Shown piece by piece: positions 16,139-24,094 of a stretch of 64,000 nt of DNA. The DNA is taken from the NCBI RefSeq assembly GCF_015680405.1, contig NZ_JADLJS010000008.1:120307-184306 (forward strand), in the 5' to 3' direction. The DNA comes from Pseudomonas pudica (GTDB lineage Bacteria; Pseudomonadota; Gammaproteobacteria; Pseudomonadales; Pseudomonadaceae). A model generated the notes under the pieces. That model was not told where the DNA came from. It ran no database searches and worked only from the letters and a program-made list of their open reading frames with translations. Numbering within the stretch: the stretch's first letter is position 1; every line of letters starts with the position of its first letter. The position numbers were made by a program, and so were the translations under genes.

Positions 16139-17575
16139 ATGATAGCACTCCAAACCCATGTCAGCATTGGAGCTACTAGGATGCGCCTGACGACTCTCCA
16201 GCTAAAGAACTTTAGAGGATACGAAGATAGAGAGTTTCATCTTCATCCGGAATTCAATTTGGTGGTAGGTGAAAATGGCACAGGTAAAACTTCGTTCCTG
16301 GAAGCTGTAACCGTGGCAATCGGCTCATGGTTTTTGGGCATCCGCGGGTATGACTCAAGAAATATTCGACCCCGTGATATCAGGGTCGACAGAGGGATGA
16401 TTAACACCCAATACCGGGTCACTCCAATATTTCCAGTTGTTGTTCGTGCCTCTGGCGAAATAAGCTACGAGAAAGCTACTAATACGAATAAATCAAACAA
16501 ACCAAAACTAGAGTTACACCATGTAAAAAGCATTGCATGGGAACGTTCACTAGAAGGAACTAACGGGCGCACAACACAAATTCGAGCAAAAAGCATTAAA
16601 CAAGCAGCTGAGTCGATGGCAGAAGCTGTTAGCGATGGCACTCCGTACATCCTTCCATTAATTCGTTACTTCGGAGCCGGACGTCTTTGGGAGTCAGTCA
16701 GAGATAGTGGAAAGAAAACCATCAGTAATACGAAAGCAAGAGGACTGACCGATTATAACGATGACGTGGATAACGATCCGGATCTGACAGATCCCTTCTA
16801 CGGCTATCACATGAGCGTTGATAAACGCTGTAATCCTGACGACTTAATAAGATGGATGGGTTTCGAACGGAGAGCTGAAATTGATGATGAAGAAGAATCT
16901 ATTCCTCTTCGCGCCGTTTACAAAGCAATTGACGGAATGCTTCCCAATGCTAAGTCTGTACGATATAGCGTAAGACTCCGCACTCTTATAATCCATCTAG
17001 AAGATGGACGAAGACTGTCTTTTGAAGAGCTTAGCGACGGATATAGAAATGTGCTAGCTATAGCAGCAGACCTCGCTATAAAATCTGTCATGCTTAATCC
17101 GCAGCTAGGAAAGTTTGCACTCATCCAAACGCCTGGCGTAGTGCTCATCGATGAGCTTGACTTACACCTACATCCAATCTGGCAACGCCAGATAATTGAA
17201 AGCTTACGGACCACCTTTCCTAAGCTGCAATTTATATGTACAACCCACTCGCCATTTCTAATACAATCGCTTCGCACAGGAGAAGAGCTAATTGTGCTAG
17301 ATGGACAACCGACTGCAGACGTTGCAAACATGAGCCTTGAAGATATTGCGCAAGGTCTAATGGGAGTAGAAAACTCTTCTGTAAGCCGTCGATATGACGA
17401 CATGAAAAACGTAGCAACTGAATACTTAAAAAGCCTAGACTCCGCAAAAATCAACTCGGAAGCAGATGTAAAAAGACTAAAGTCCGAACTTGAAAAGTCG
17501 ATTCGGCCTTACGCAGACAATCCAGCATTCCAAGCATTCCTTGAATTGAAGCAAGCAGTTAAACTTGGGGAATAA
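16139..17575 (+). CDS. AAA ATPase, Septu PtuA-like (COG3950 type)
   Basis: A 478-residue ABC/SMC-class ATPase. Residues 16-30 (RLTTLQLKNFRGYED) are the typical start strand of RecF/OLD-like ATPases. Walker A GENGTGKT is at 44-51, a signature-like FEELSDGYRN near 295-304, Walker B VLIDELDLHLHP near 335-346 and the H-loop TTHSP near 368. A helical tail follows. The next gene is an HNH nuclease 2 bp downstream. This pairing is that of Septu (PtuA-PtuB) and of retron Ec78 effectors, though no reverse transcriptase is present. The ATG at 16139 is preceded by AAAGGAG at ideal spacing. Codon use is more AT-rich than in the core genes, suggesting transfer. Confidence 0.8.
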   Translation: MIALQTHVSIGATRMRLTTLQLKNFRGYEDREFHLHPEFNLVVGENGTGKTSFLEAVTVAIGSWFLGIRGYDSRNIRPRDIRVDRGMINTQYRVTPIFPVVVRASGEISYEKATNTNKSNKPKLELHHVKSIAWERSLEGTNGRTTQIRAKSIKQAAESMAEAVSDGTPYILPLIRYFGAGRLWESVRDSGKKTISNTKARGLTDYNDDVDNDPDLTDPFYGYHMSVDKRCNPDDLIRWMGFERRAEIDDEEESIPLRAVYKAIDGMLPNAKSVRYSVRLRTLIIHLEDGRRLSFEELSDGYRNVLAIAADLAIKSVMLNPQLGKFALIQTPGVVLIDELDLHLHPIWQRQIIESLRTTFPKLQFICTTHSPFLIQSLRTGEELIVLDGQPTADVANMSLEDIAQGLMGVENSSVSRRYDDMKNVATEYLKSLDSAKINSEADVKRLKSELEKSIRPYADNPAFQAFLELKQAVKLGE

Positions 17576-17577
17576 CA

Positions 17578-18315
17578 ATGCGCCCAGTATTCAGAGGCAA
17601 GTCCCCTCAAACTGAAGAATTCACTCCCTACACCAATGCTCAACAATACTTAGTATCTAGGCTGGGCCACTACTGCTCATACTGCGAGCGTCGGGTAGCT
17701 ACAAACCTTGCGGTTGAGCATTTACAACCAAAGGGTGATAATCGTTACATTCATCTTATTGGCTCCTGGGAAAATTTCCTACTGGCCTGCGTTAACTGCA
17801 ATTCCACAAAAGGAGAAAAGGATGTTGTTTTCAAAGACCTTTTCATGCCAGACAGAGACAACACCTTCGCTGCATTTTCTTATCCTCCAGATGGATCGGT
17901 AGTGCCGTCTGAATTGTGTAATACCCCTCAACTAATAAAGCAGGCTCAGTCCACGCTAGCGCTGACTGGATTAGACAAGCCTGTCAGCTATGCCACCGAT
18001 GAAAATGGCATTCAGGTATATTTAGATCGTGTAGGACAGCGACAAGAAGTTTGGTTGATGGCATTGGAAGCAAGGAAAGACTTAATTGAAAACCCGACTG
18101 TAGACGCAGTAAAGCGAGGCATTATCAATACAGCTAAAGGATATGGATTTTTCAGTATTTGGATGTCTGTTTTCTCTTCGGACACTGAAATGAGAAATCG
18201 TCTTATAGATGCATTCTCAGGAACTCGAGGAAGCGGCTGTTTTGACTCAACCACCACTGAGATTGTATCCCCTTCCCCAAATTTAGGCACTTTACACGAA
18301 GGTGGAAAAATATAA
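17578..18315 (+). CDS. HNH endonuclease, Septu PtuB-like (TIGR02646 type)
   Basis: A 245-residue predicted DNA or RNA nuclease. Zinc-binding Cys33 and Cys36 (CSYCERRV) are followed by the catalytic VEHLQPKG segment (His48), then CVNCNSTKG with Cys71 and Cys74, the HNH pattern of PtuB-like proteins. The rest is helical with no known domain. The ATG lies 2 bp after the ATPase stop with GGGGA upstream, so the pair should be translated together. In Septu systems the ATPase holds the nuclease inactive until phage infection; that role here is inferred. Confidence 0.78.
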   Translation: MRPVFRGKSPQTEEFTPYTNAQQYLVSRLGHYCSYCERRVATNLAVEHLQPKGDNRYIHLIGSWENFLLACVNCNSTKGEKDVVFKDLFMPDRDNTFAAFSYPPDGSVVPSELCNTPQLIKQAQSTLALTGLDKPVSYATDENGIQVYLDRVGQRQEVWLMALEARKDLIENPTVDAVKRGIINTAKGYGFFSIWMSVFSSDTEMRNRLIDAFSGTRGSGCFDSTTTEIVSPSPNLGTLHEGGKI

Positions 18316-18402
18316 GAACATTCAGACTAGTTGAGTGCAAGTCTGACTGACAACCGTAGCTATGTGTAACATTTAAAGAACGACCTCGACTTATGATGCA
18401 AC

Positions 18403-18562
18403 GCTCTGTACGAAAAGATGTGTCGCAAACACCGCATGGAACAGGCCGGTGAGACCATGCCGGCGTAGCTTTTCGCGAGTATGTCAAAGCGCGTCACGAT
18501 CCGGCGGTTCTATTTCAACCAGCCAAACAGCGTTCAATGATGTTGCGCTTTCGGTACATGGG
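18403..18562 (-). pseudogene. IS5-type transposase C-terminal remnant, copy 1
   Basis: Reading the minus strand gives YRKRNIIERC, then LK-stop-NRRIVTRFDILAK, AGMVSPACSMRCLRHIFSY, which is the C-terminus of an IS5/IS427-group transposase. An in-frame stop and a frame change make it inactive. The rest of the element is missing. Confidence 0.65.
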
Positions 18563-18611
18563 TCAATCAAACAGCCTAGGTACGCCTAGCTTGGGATTTC
18601 GTACAGAGCCT

Positions 18612-18724
18612 AGGTTCCGTACGAAAAGAGATGCCTGAGACACCGTATGGAGCAAGCCAGCGAAACCATGGCGGTGTTTTTTTCGCAAGCTTATCAAAAC
18701 TTTGTTCATTCAGCTTGAGCATTG
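18612..18724 (-). pseudogene. IS5-type transposase C-terminal remnant, copy 2
   Basis: This is a second, diverged copy of the same transposase end: LDKLAK, then after a frame change NTAMVSLACSIRCLRHLFSY. A run of seven A marks the frameshift. It is about three-quarters identical to copy 1, so two related elements, or a duplicated end, once stood here. Confidence 0.6.
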
Positions 18725-18983
18725 GCTGAGGGTTCCGCGGTTGCGTTAGTCCTAAAACTGCCAGCGCTGCCTTGACCAAGGCCCAAATCCCCTGGCATAC
18801 CTCGCCAAGATGCGCCAGAGCAGAGAACCCAGAGCAGACCATCGAGCATCAGCCGATCACTGAGAGGTGGCCGGCTCCTGCTATGCAAAAAATAAATCCG
18901 TCCCCCTTTGATTAGGTCCCTAGCAAATCATCCGATTGTGCTTGGAGCACTCTCGGCACCTGAACCAATTAATATCACAAAAT

Positions 18984-20003
18984 TCAAATTACCTCAGACG
19001 CTTTGGCAGCTATCTTTTCCGAAAGTTGAACTCTAACTTTTAGATCCGCGGTTTCCAACATCCAGTCCTGACCAATTTTTTTCGGAAAAAGAATTGTCAA
19101 CTCCGGCATGCTCAAGCATGCCCTAACCATGCAGACCCGATAAGAAAAAGCGTTACTCTGCATCTGGATGTATTCATTGGGGGTGAGTTCAAATTGAACT
19201 ACGCTGCCAATATGCCCTTTAACTTCAAGGAGAAGTAGCTCGGCATCTTTGAGCGCCTCAAGATCCCAACCTCTGTTATCTTTCTCAACGGATGTGAGCT
19301 TATAGCCAAGACCTTCATAATAATCCCAAGTGGTGCTTATTGCTGCCTTCTCGATACTTGCTATTAATTCTTTGTCATACTGGCTTGATCTTGATCCAGA
19401 TTTGCCCGCTCCATTCGGCTTTCCAGCAGCCTTGGAGTATTGGTCAATATAATTGCCGAGGTTTTTTAAGAATTCTTGGCTTCTGGGTTCTTTTGCGTCT
19501 CCGTACCAAACATTGGAGTGCCCTGGATATCCCTTGCCATGGACGGGTGCGTAAGGTACTTCGAAAGTCCGATCTGACTCATCAAGGAGCACTGCGTTCT
19601 CCGCATCCACCTCACACAAATAGTCGAGCTTTTCCCAGTCACCGTACGTTTTTAGACCTCGTCTTTTTCGATATTTCTTATGGAATACAGTTGCATTTTT
19701 ATACCAGCCAATAACCTTTTGCCCACCCTCAGGTTTTTTGGCGAAGAATACTATATTTACGCCCTCCAGCTCTTCATTTACGTGCCAAGATTTTGAGCCG
19801 TCTATACGGGAAAGGTCAATTCCGCTGAAGTGCCGAGTCATAACATAGCCGTAGCACCTCCCACTTTCAGGCCGGAAATTCCACATCTCCCCACCCTCTC
19901 CATGCTTCTCAATATGAGAGCCGCCACCTTTAATATCGGCAATGCCATCATACTGCAGCATGTATCCGACACGAAACATAAGAATCGGTTTTTTGATTGG
20001 CAT
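18984..20003 (-). CDS. EVE/PUA-like plus DUF3883 (NOV_C) predicted nuclease
   Basis: A 339-residue protein. The C-terminal part (about 212-335) matches DUF3883: helix ending WDYYEGLGYKL, then GWDLEAL with Asp247 and LLLLEVKG with Glu260 and Lys262, which is the D...ExK layout of PD-(D/E)XK nucleases, followed by LTPNEYIQM. The front half contains an EVE/PUA-like stretch, VNIVFFAKKPEGGQKVIGWYKN (from residue 82), of the kind that reads modified bases or sugars. The combination suggests a modification-dependent restriction enzyme. The ATG at 20003 has AGGAG eight bases upstream. Base use is AT-rich. EVE assignment is by eye and less certain than DUF3883. Confidence 0.68.
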   Translation of the reverse strand: MPIKKPILMFRVGYMLQYDGIADIKGGGSHIEKHGEGGEMWNFRPESGRCYGYVMTRHFSGIDLSRIDGSKSWHVNEELEGVNIVFFAKKPEGGQKVIGWYKNATVFHKKYRKRRGLKTYGDWEKLDYLCEVDAENAVLLDESDRTFEVPYAPVHGKGYPGHSNVWYGDAKEPRSQEFLKNLGNYIDQYSKAAGKPNGAGKSGSRSSQYDKELIASIEKAAISTTWDYYEGLGYKLTSVEKDNRGWDLEALKDAELLLLEVKGHIGSVVQFELTPNEYIQMQSNAFSYRVCMVRACLSMPELTILFPKKIGQDWMLETADLKVRVQLSEKIAAKASEVI

Positions 20004-20136
20004 TCGCTGACTCCTGACTATGAAGTCAAAACAGATTAAGTGTCTTTTTCTTTTGGCTAGAGTAAGTGCGCGCAATGCTCAAGTCGCACGTCAGTTAATC
20101 TCTAGGCATCTCTGGCAGGACCAAGAAGCGGACGAT

Positions 20137-20667
20137 CTACACTTCCGATGCAAGACAATTACTGATGGCAGTGCTGATACTGTCTGCTTTAGCGCGTGCG
20201 CTATCGACATATTGGTTCGCCTCCATCGTTCCCGGCAACGGAGCCTCATTGGCAGTCCACGTCCCTCTAATTTTCAAATTTGCAAATACATAGACTTGAG
20301 CATTGGCAGACTGACTTTGAGTAAGGGAAAAAGCCATTTCATATGCCAACGGCGTACCCATCGTCATAGGAACAATGAAGGTCACCTGATCCTTACCCTG
20401 AACGGTGATTCTGGTCTTCGATGGATTGAACAACGGAGCGCCACTAATTCCAGGTACATTCTGTGCAAAGCAGAATTGAAGTGCGTCAGCTCCTGCTTTT
20501 TGGCCTAGCTTTGTAATCCTAATGGATTCTACGCTGTAGCTGCCGTATTGATTTTTTACAATCGCAACACCTTCAGGTGCAGGCTGATAGGGTTTAACTT
20601 CCATCGCAGCACACCCCATAAGCGACGCCGTGATAGCGTAAGCACCCAGAACTGGGACAATTTTCAT
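20137..20667 (-). CDS. Hypothetical lipoprotein
   Basis: A 176-residue predicted lipoprotein: the N-terminus MKIVPVLGAYAITASLMGC is a type II signal peptide with lipobox LMGC and modified Cys19. The mature part is mostly beta-type and polar, with a VTFIVPMTMGTPLAYEM segment; I recognise no domain. The start at 20667 is preferred over in-frame ATG 20676 because only it leaves room for an upstream GGA. It may form a transcription unit with the DUF3883 gene, whose start lies 133 bp downstream. Confidence 0.6.
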   Translation of the reverse strand: MKIVPVLGAYAITASLMGCAAMEVKPYQPAPEGVAIVKNQYGSYSVESIRITKLGQKAGADALQFCFAQNVPGISGAPLFNPSKTRITVQGKDQVTFIVPMTMGTPLAYEMAFSLTQSQSANAQVYVFANLKIRGTWTANEAPLPGTMEANQYVDSARAKADSISTAISNCLASEV

Positions 20668-21266
20668 AAATTCCATTTCCAATAAGCCAAAACAACTGGA
20701 AGGTAGCAAATTGCCACCCATCTAGTCTAGATCTAGTCACTGAGTCCACACAATGCGTAATTGATACAGCGGCGGCGACTAACACCGCAGCGCCTGACTA
20801 ATCCCTGCAAGGAGAGAACTACCGTCATTCACGATTATCGGCACGCTCAGCTTTGGGTCGAGACTTGCCGTTCGTGGATGACCGTTATCGACCCATTGCC
20901 GTCCTTGATTGGAGGGTAGCTATCGGCCACTGCCGGTCCGTCGTGACAAGCGTCGGATTAACACCTCTCAATCCCAATGCCAAATTGGCCGCATTTCATG
21001 TGGCAGATCGGCAAGCACCCACGACAGAATCGCGCGACATCGCAAAGCCGTTACCATCAGTCTCGAATGTGTCGTGGTATAACTTAAATATTAGATACAT
21101 CGTTGATATTTTTTGCATAGCGATCACGTTAAGAGTGGCCTTCACGCCCTCAAAACTAGCGCACGAACGATTTTAATCAGTTTCTCATCTGCATTTCACC
21201 ACAGAAAGGCTGCTTTTTACGCCATTATAAAAACAGCCCTTAAGAGCGAGTTTTTATTGTATAGAC
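20668..21266. other. Spacer with a short dispersed repeat fragment
   Basis: About 600 bp between the lipoprotein and TIR-like genes. At 20878-20905 the text GACCGTTATCGACCCATTGCC is part of a short sequence seen near many Pseudomonas genes; on both sides lie degenerate, partly AT-rich bases. I see no gene. Confidence 0.4.
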
Positions 21267-22100
21267 CTAGAACGGTATATCCGAATTTAAATCAACAGTA
21301 TCTACTTTTTTACTTGCCTTACGAAGCAACTCCTCGTTTTCCAGCAAATAATCAATGCCATCGGCAGTTATTGTGAACGCATAATATTCAGAACCATTAT
21401 ACTCGTGATCTATAGCGATACTCTTATCTAAAAAACCTACCCTTTCCAGCTTAATCGCGGCTAAACTCAGCATCCCTTGCTCGACCCCTTTTAGATTGTT
21501 GAATGTGCTCCATACAGATACACCATCTGGTGAGCTAGCGTAGCTTTCAAGAACTTTTGCCAATAGGCAATGCTCAACGTCGCCAAGCTTGTAATTGTAT
21601 CCAGCCTTCCTCCGCGGTTTCGTGTGAATATTAAGACCCTGTGAAAGCAAGCCTAAATTTGCTATTTCTTTCTTAATTAAAACGCATGGGTGATTTACAG
21701 CAGCCTCCAAATTCCCATCAGACCTTCCTCCATTGTAGTCTGCTGGTGTAAGTCCCAAAAGATCGGTGGGAAAGTGCAGTTCGGTGTCTCGGGGCTTGAC
21801 GATGAAGCATCGTTCCTTACCTAAAGTACCGACAAACAGGCCAAGTTCAAAAAGAACGTTATCACGAACAACGTGCTTTTGTTGGTCTCTGATTTCTGCA
21901 ATATCATCTGGTGTAAAAATGAAAATTGCAAAGTCAACTGATTCCGCCATTTTTACCAGGGAGTCAATCGTATTCTGAGAAAGGTTAAACCCATGTTTCC
22001 AAACCGTCACCTCAGTCTGATGATCTAGATTTACGTTAAATGCATCAGCTACATCTAAGCTTTCTACAGCTGAAGCTATAAATATTCTAGGCTTTCTCAT
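21267..22100 (-). CDS. TIR-like nucleotide-binding protein (Cap12/PycTIR-type, PF10137)
   Basis: A 277-residue protein with an N-terminal TIR-like domain (about 3-125). It opens KPRIFIASAVESLDVA, continues FAIFIFTPDD near 57-66, and has the conserved block VVRDNVLFELGLFVG with Glu85 in the position of the catalytic glutamate of NAD-degrading TIR proteins. The C-terminal part (about 170-265) looks like a winged-helix or other helical domain. PF10137-type TIRs serve as effectors in CBASS and Pycsar defence, depleting NAD+ on a nucleotide signal. No cyclase gene is present here; the only partner is the membrane-associated protein gene 131 bp upstream on the same strand. AT-rich codon use suggests transfer. 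Confidence 0.75.
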   Translation of the reverse strand: MRKPRIFIASAVESLDVADAFNVNLDHQTEVTVWKHGFNLSQNTIDSLVKMAESVDFAIFIFTPDDIAEIRDQQKHVVRDNVLFELGLFVGTLGKERCFIVKPRDTELHFPTDLLGLTPADYNGGRSDGNLEAAVNHPCVLIKKEIANLGLLSQGLNIHTKPRRKAGYNYKLGDVEHCLLAKVLESYASSPDGVSVWSTFNNLKGVEQGMLSLAAIKLERVGFLDKSIAIDHEYNGSEYYAFTITADGIDYLLENEELLRKASKKVDTVDLNSDIPF

Positions 22101-22231
22101 ATGACTTCCTTAAAAACTCGACTGGGACCCAAAAAGGGGACTGATTCATTTCCTGATAAGTAAACCAGTACCCTTTTTTTTGGCTACAACTGAATGACCC
22201 TCACCTTTCTCTTCTCCCTCTTCGAGTCCCG

Positions 22232-22938
22232 CTAAACTTCCACACGAAACTGTTGACCAATGGGAAGTTCTGGCTTAGGCCGTGGCACGCGTGGTTTACG
22301 CATCTTATTGTTAGGTTGAAGGACAGAGTCTTTCTCAAGATTATTTAGAGGTAGGTCCAGCTGCCTAGTTATCAGCGCCATACTTTCAAATGAGTCTTTT
22401 AGTTCAACCATGAAGCTTGGCTCAGAACTTACTTCATCACCAAAAATAAGTTCAGCCTTCAGCATTGCCTGCTCAGCAGTAATTTCACCCTGCTGAACTT
22501 TATTAAACAATCGCTGCAACTCACCCAAAGCACCATTATATTTTTTGATTTTTGGCTTGACTTCACCATAAGAAAAAGGTGTAGATGCCTGAGCAGCCAA
22601 AAAACTCCCTACTGCGCTTACCTGACCTCGAATAGCTTGCAATCCTGAAATAAACGAACCGTACTGACCTATGCCAATATAAATTGCGCCAAGTGTAGCG
22701 GCAATTTTAGCACCGCCCTTTATTGAGCCTTCTTCAACCTCAAGCGCAAGTGAATAATCTGGAATTTTTAGTGCATTTTCAACATACGCCTCCCACTCAT
22801 CAAACAATTTAGTAGAGTATTGTTCGAATTCGTGCTGAGGCAAACTCGGTACGTCGATATAAAAATCCGTGCCCCGAGATAAATCATACTCAATCCATGT
22901 ACAGTTTTATACTTACCAACACTAAGAGTAGGCAACAT
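22232..22938 (-). CDS. Unrecognised membrane-associated protein, frameshifted near its start
   Basis: Partner of the TIR-like gene. The main frame can be read back to TAA at 22907-22909, giving conserved-looking protein (TWIEYDLSRGTDFYIDVPS) ahead of any start codon except TTG 22843. An ATG at 22938 with AGGAG at good spacing opens another frame; adding one A to the run at 22905-22908 would join both into about 235 residues. One hydrophobic, Gly-rich segment (KIAATLGAIYIGIGQYG and onward) may cross or touch the membrane; helices and a basic, proline-rich tail follow. I recognise no family. The gene may be broken, or the single-base difference may be a sequencing error. Confidence 0.55.
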
Positions 22939-23618
22939 GATTGCTCACTCCTAGCCGCAGGCTATCCTTTTGCCATCACGGTGTCCACTGATGGCTCCCC
23001 CCCTTTTCTGGCAGCCCCTAAGCAGCAGCTGTGAATCGCATTCTGCCAGCCGAAATCCCCCGTACAGCGAACACGGTGTGCCAGATCTCTAACGCCTTGC
23101 TTGTGATAGCCACACTCGGTTGATGCCCGCGAAGCGGCCCCGCTGGGCCGATTTACATCGGCAGAATTGCGCACGATCCTCATGTCACGCGACTCAATGA
23201 CCAATCCACATCTGCAGCCGTGGGATCGTCCCCCACGTCATCCCGCCAAGAATGTTGAGTGTTATCAGGGATCAAGGCCCCTGCGACCTGTGGGGAATGT
23301 CCTCTACGCGGGACTGGCGGCTCCTTACGTCCGGGAGCAAGGGCATCTCATGATCTGGCCTCCTGAGCACCGTTGCCGGTGGGCGGGTGGAGGCTGCATT
23401 GATTGACGAGATCAGTGCCGCGAGATCCTGAGCCATGTGCAAGCAGCAATGCGATGACCGGGGCATGCCCGACTGTCAGTCAGGTGCAGTCCATTCCTTG
23501 GTCTGCGGCACCATCATCTATAGCGCTGTTGCTGGTGACATCGGCGTTTGTCACGCCGATTGTCACGAGGGGGAATGCCGCAAAGCCTTGTGCAATGAGG
23601 GCTGCAGCAGTGGTAGAA

Positions 23619-23653
23619 GTGCCCGTCTCTTTCCAGAAGAAAGAGACGGGCAC
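23619..23653. repeat. 15-bp perfect hairpin
   Basis: GTGCCCGTCTCTTTC at 23619-23633 pairs perfectly with 23639-23653 around a five-base loop (CAGAA). No T-run follows on either strand, so it is not an ordinary terminator. Confidence 0.75.
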
Positions 23654-24011
23654 AGGTTGGCGCAATATTCGGCCAAGCGGATAGGTTGCTGCAGGGCAGC
23701 GAGGTACGGTGTGTCTGGCGCACGAGCGCTATAGGTATAAGAGCATCCATCACATGGGTAGTGACCGGGCGAGCTGCCGGATGCTAATCGCCCTTGGGGG
23801 AGAACCACCGCCAGAGCGGCGTGACCTTTAAGGCTCGGGTCACCTGGGGTGCTGTCAACGACAGCCTTTGCACTGTCTTTTCTACGCCCGCAATCCGGGA
23901 GGGTCAAGCGACTCGCCCGCTGGATTTTGCAGTTGAAAATGGCATTGGGCGTGTACGGAATCCCGTGGTTTCCAGTGGCCGATTGGGTGCTTTTGTTTTT
24001 TTAGGTGAGGT

Positions 24012-24050
24012 CCATCCAAACAGGGCGGCTTTGCAGCCCTGTTTGGATGG
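24012..24050. repeat. 15-bp perfect hairpin downstream of the integrase gene
   Basis: CCATCCAAACAGGGC at 24012-24026 pairs with 24036-24050 around a nine-base loop. It lies 45 bp beyond the integrase stop. A T-rich run precedes it on the plus strand but no U-tract follows in either direction. It may be a terminator or an integrase arm-site region. Confidence 0.7.
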
Positions 24051-24094
24051 AGCCGCATGGAAAGCAGATCACCAAAATTTTCAAAGCCGTGCGC

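Larger units (their letters stand above)
18316..18983. other. Intergenic region with IS debris
   Basis: A 668-bp region between the convergent HNH nuclease and DUF3883 genes. It contains two decayed copies of one transposase tail (18403-18562 and 18612-18724) and otherwise nothing recognisable. Confidence 0.6.
22939..24094. other. Island right-hand spacer with hairpins, no convincing gene
   Basis: About 1.15 kb between the TIR module and the integrase. Several frames of 60-115 codons overlap on both strands, but none has a recognisable domain or ribosome binding site. Two perfect long inverted repeats occur (23619-23653 and 24012-24050). The GC content is higher than in the defence genes to the left. 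This may be integration-module debris. Confidence 0.45.

Noticed and set aside
16139..18315. Retron interpretation of the ATPase-HNH pair
   Set aside because: No reverse transcriptase is encoded in the window, so I call it Septu-like only.
21267..22938. CBASS or Pycsar assignment for the TIR-like module
   Set aside because: No cyclase or CD-NTase motif is present in the partner protein or in neighbouring genes.
23563..23907. 114-codon frame between the TIR module and the integrase
   Set aside because: No domain, no ribosome binding site, and several competing frames cover the same bases.
24012..24050. Integrase terminator
   Set aside because: The stem is strong but neither strand has a T-run after it; recorded as a hairpin instead.
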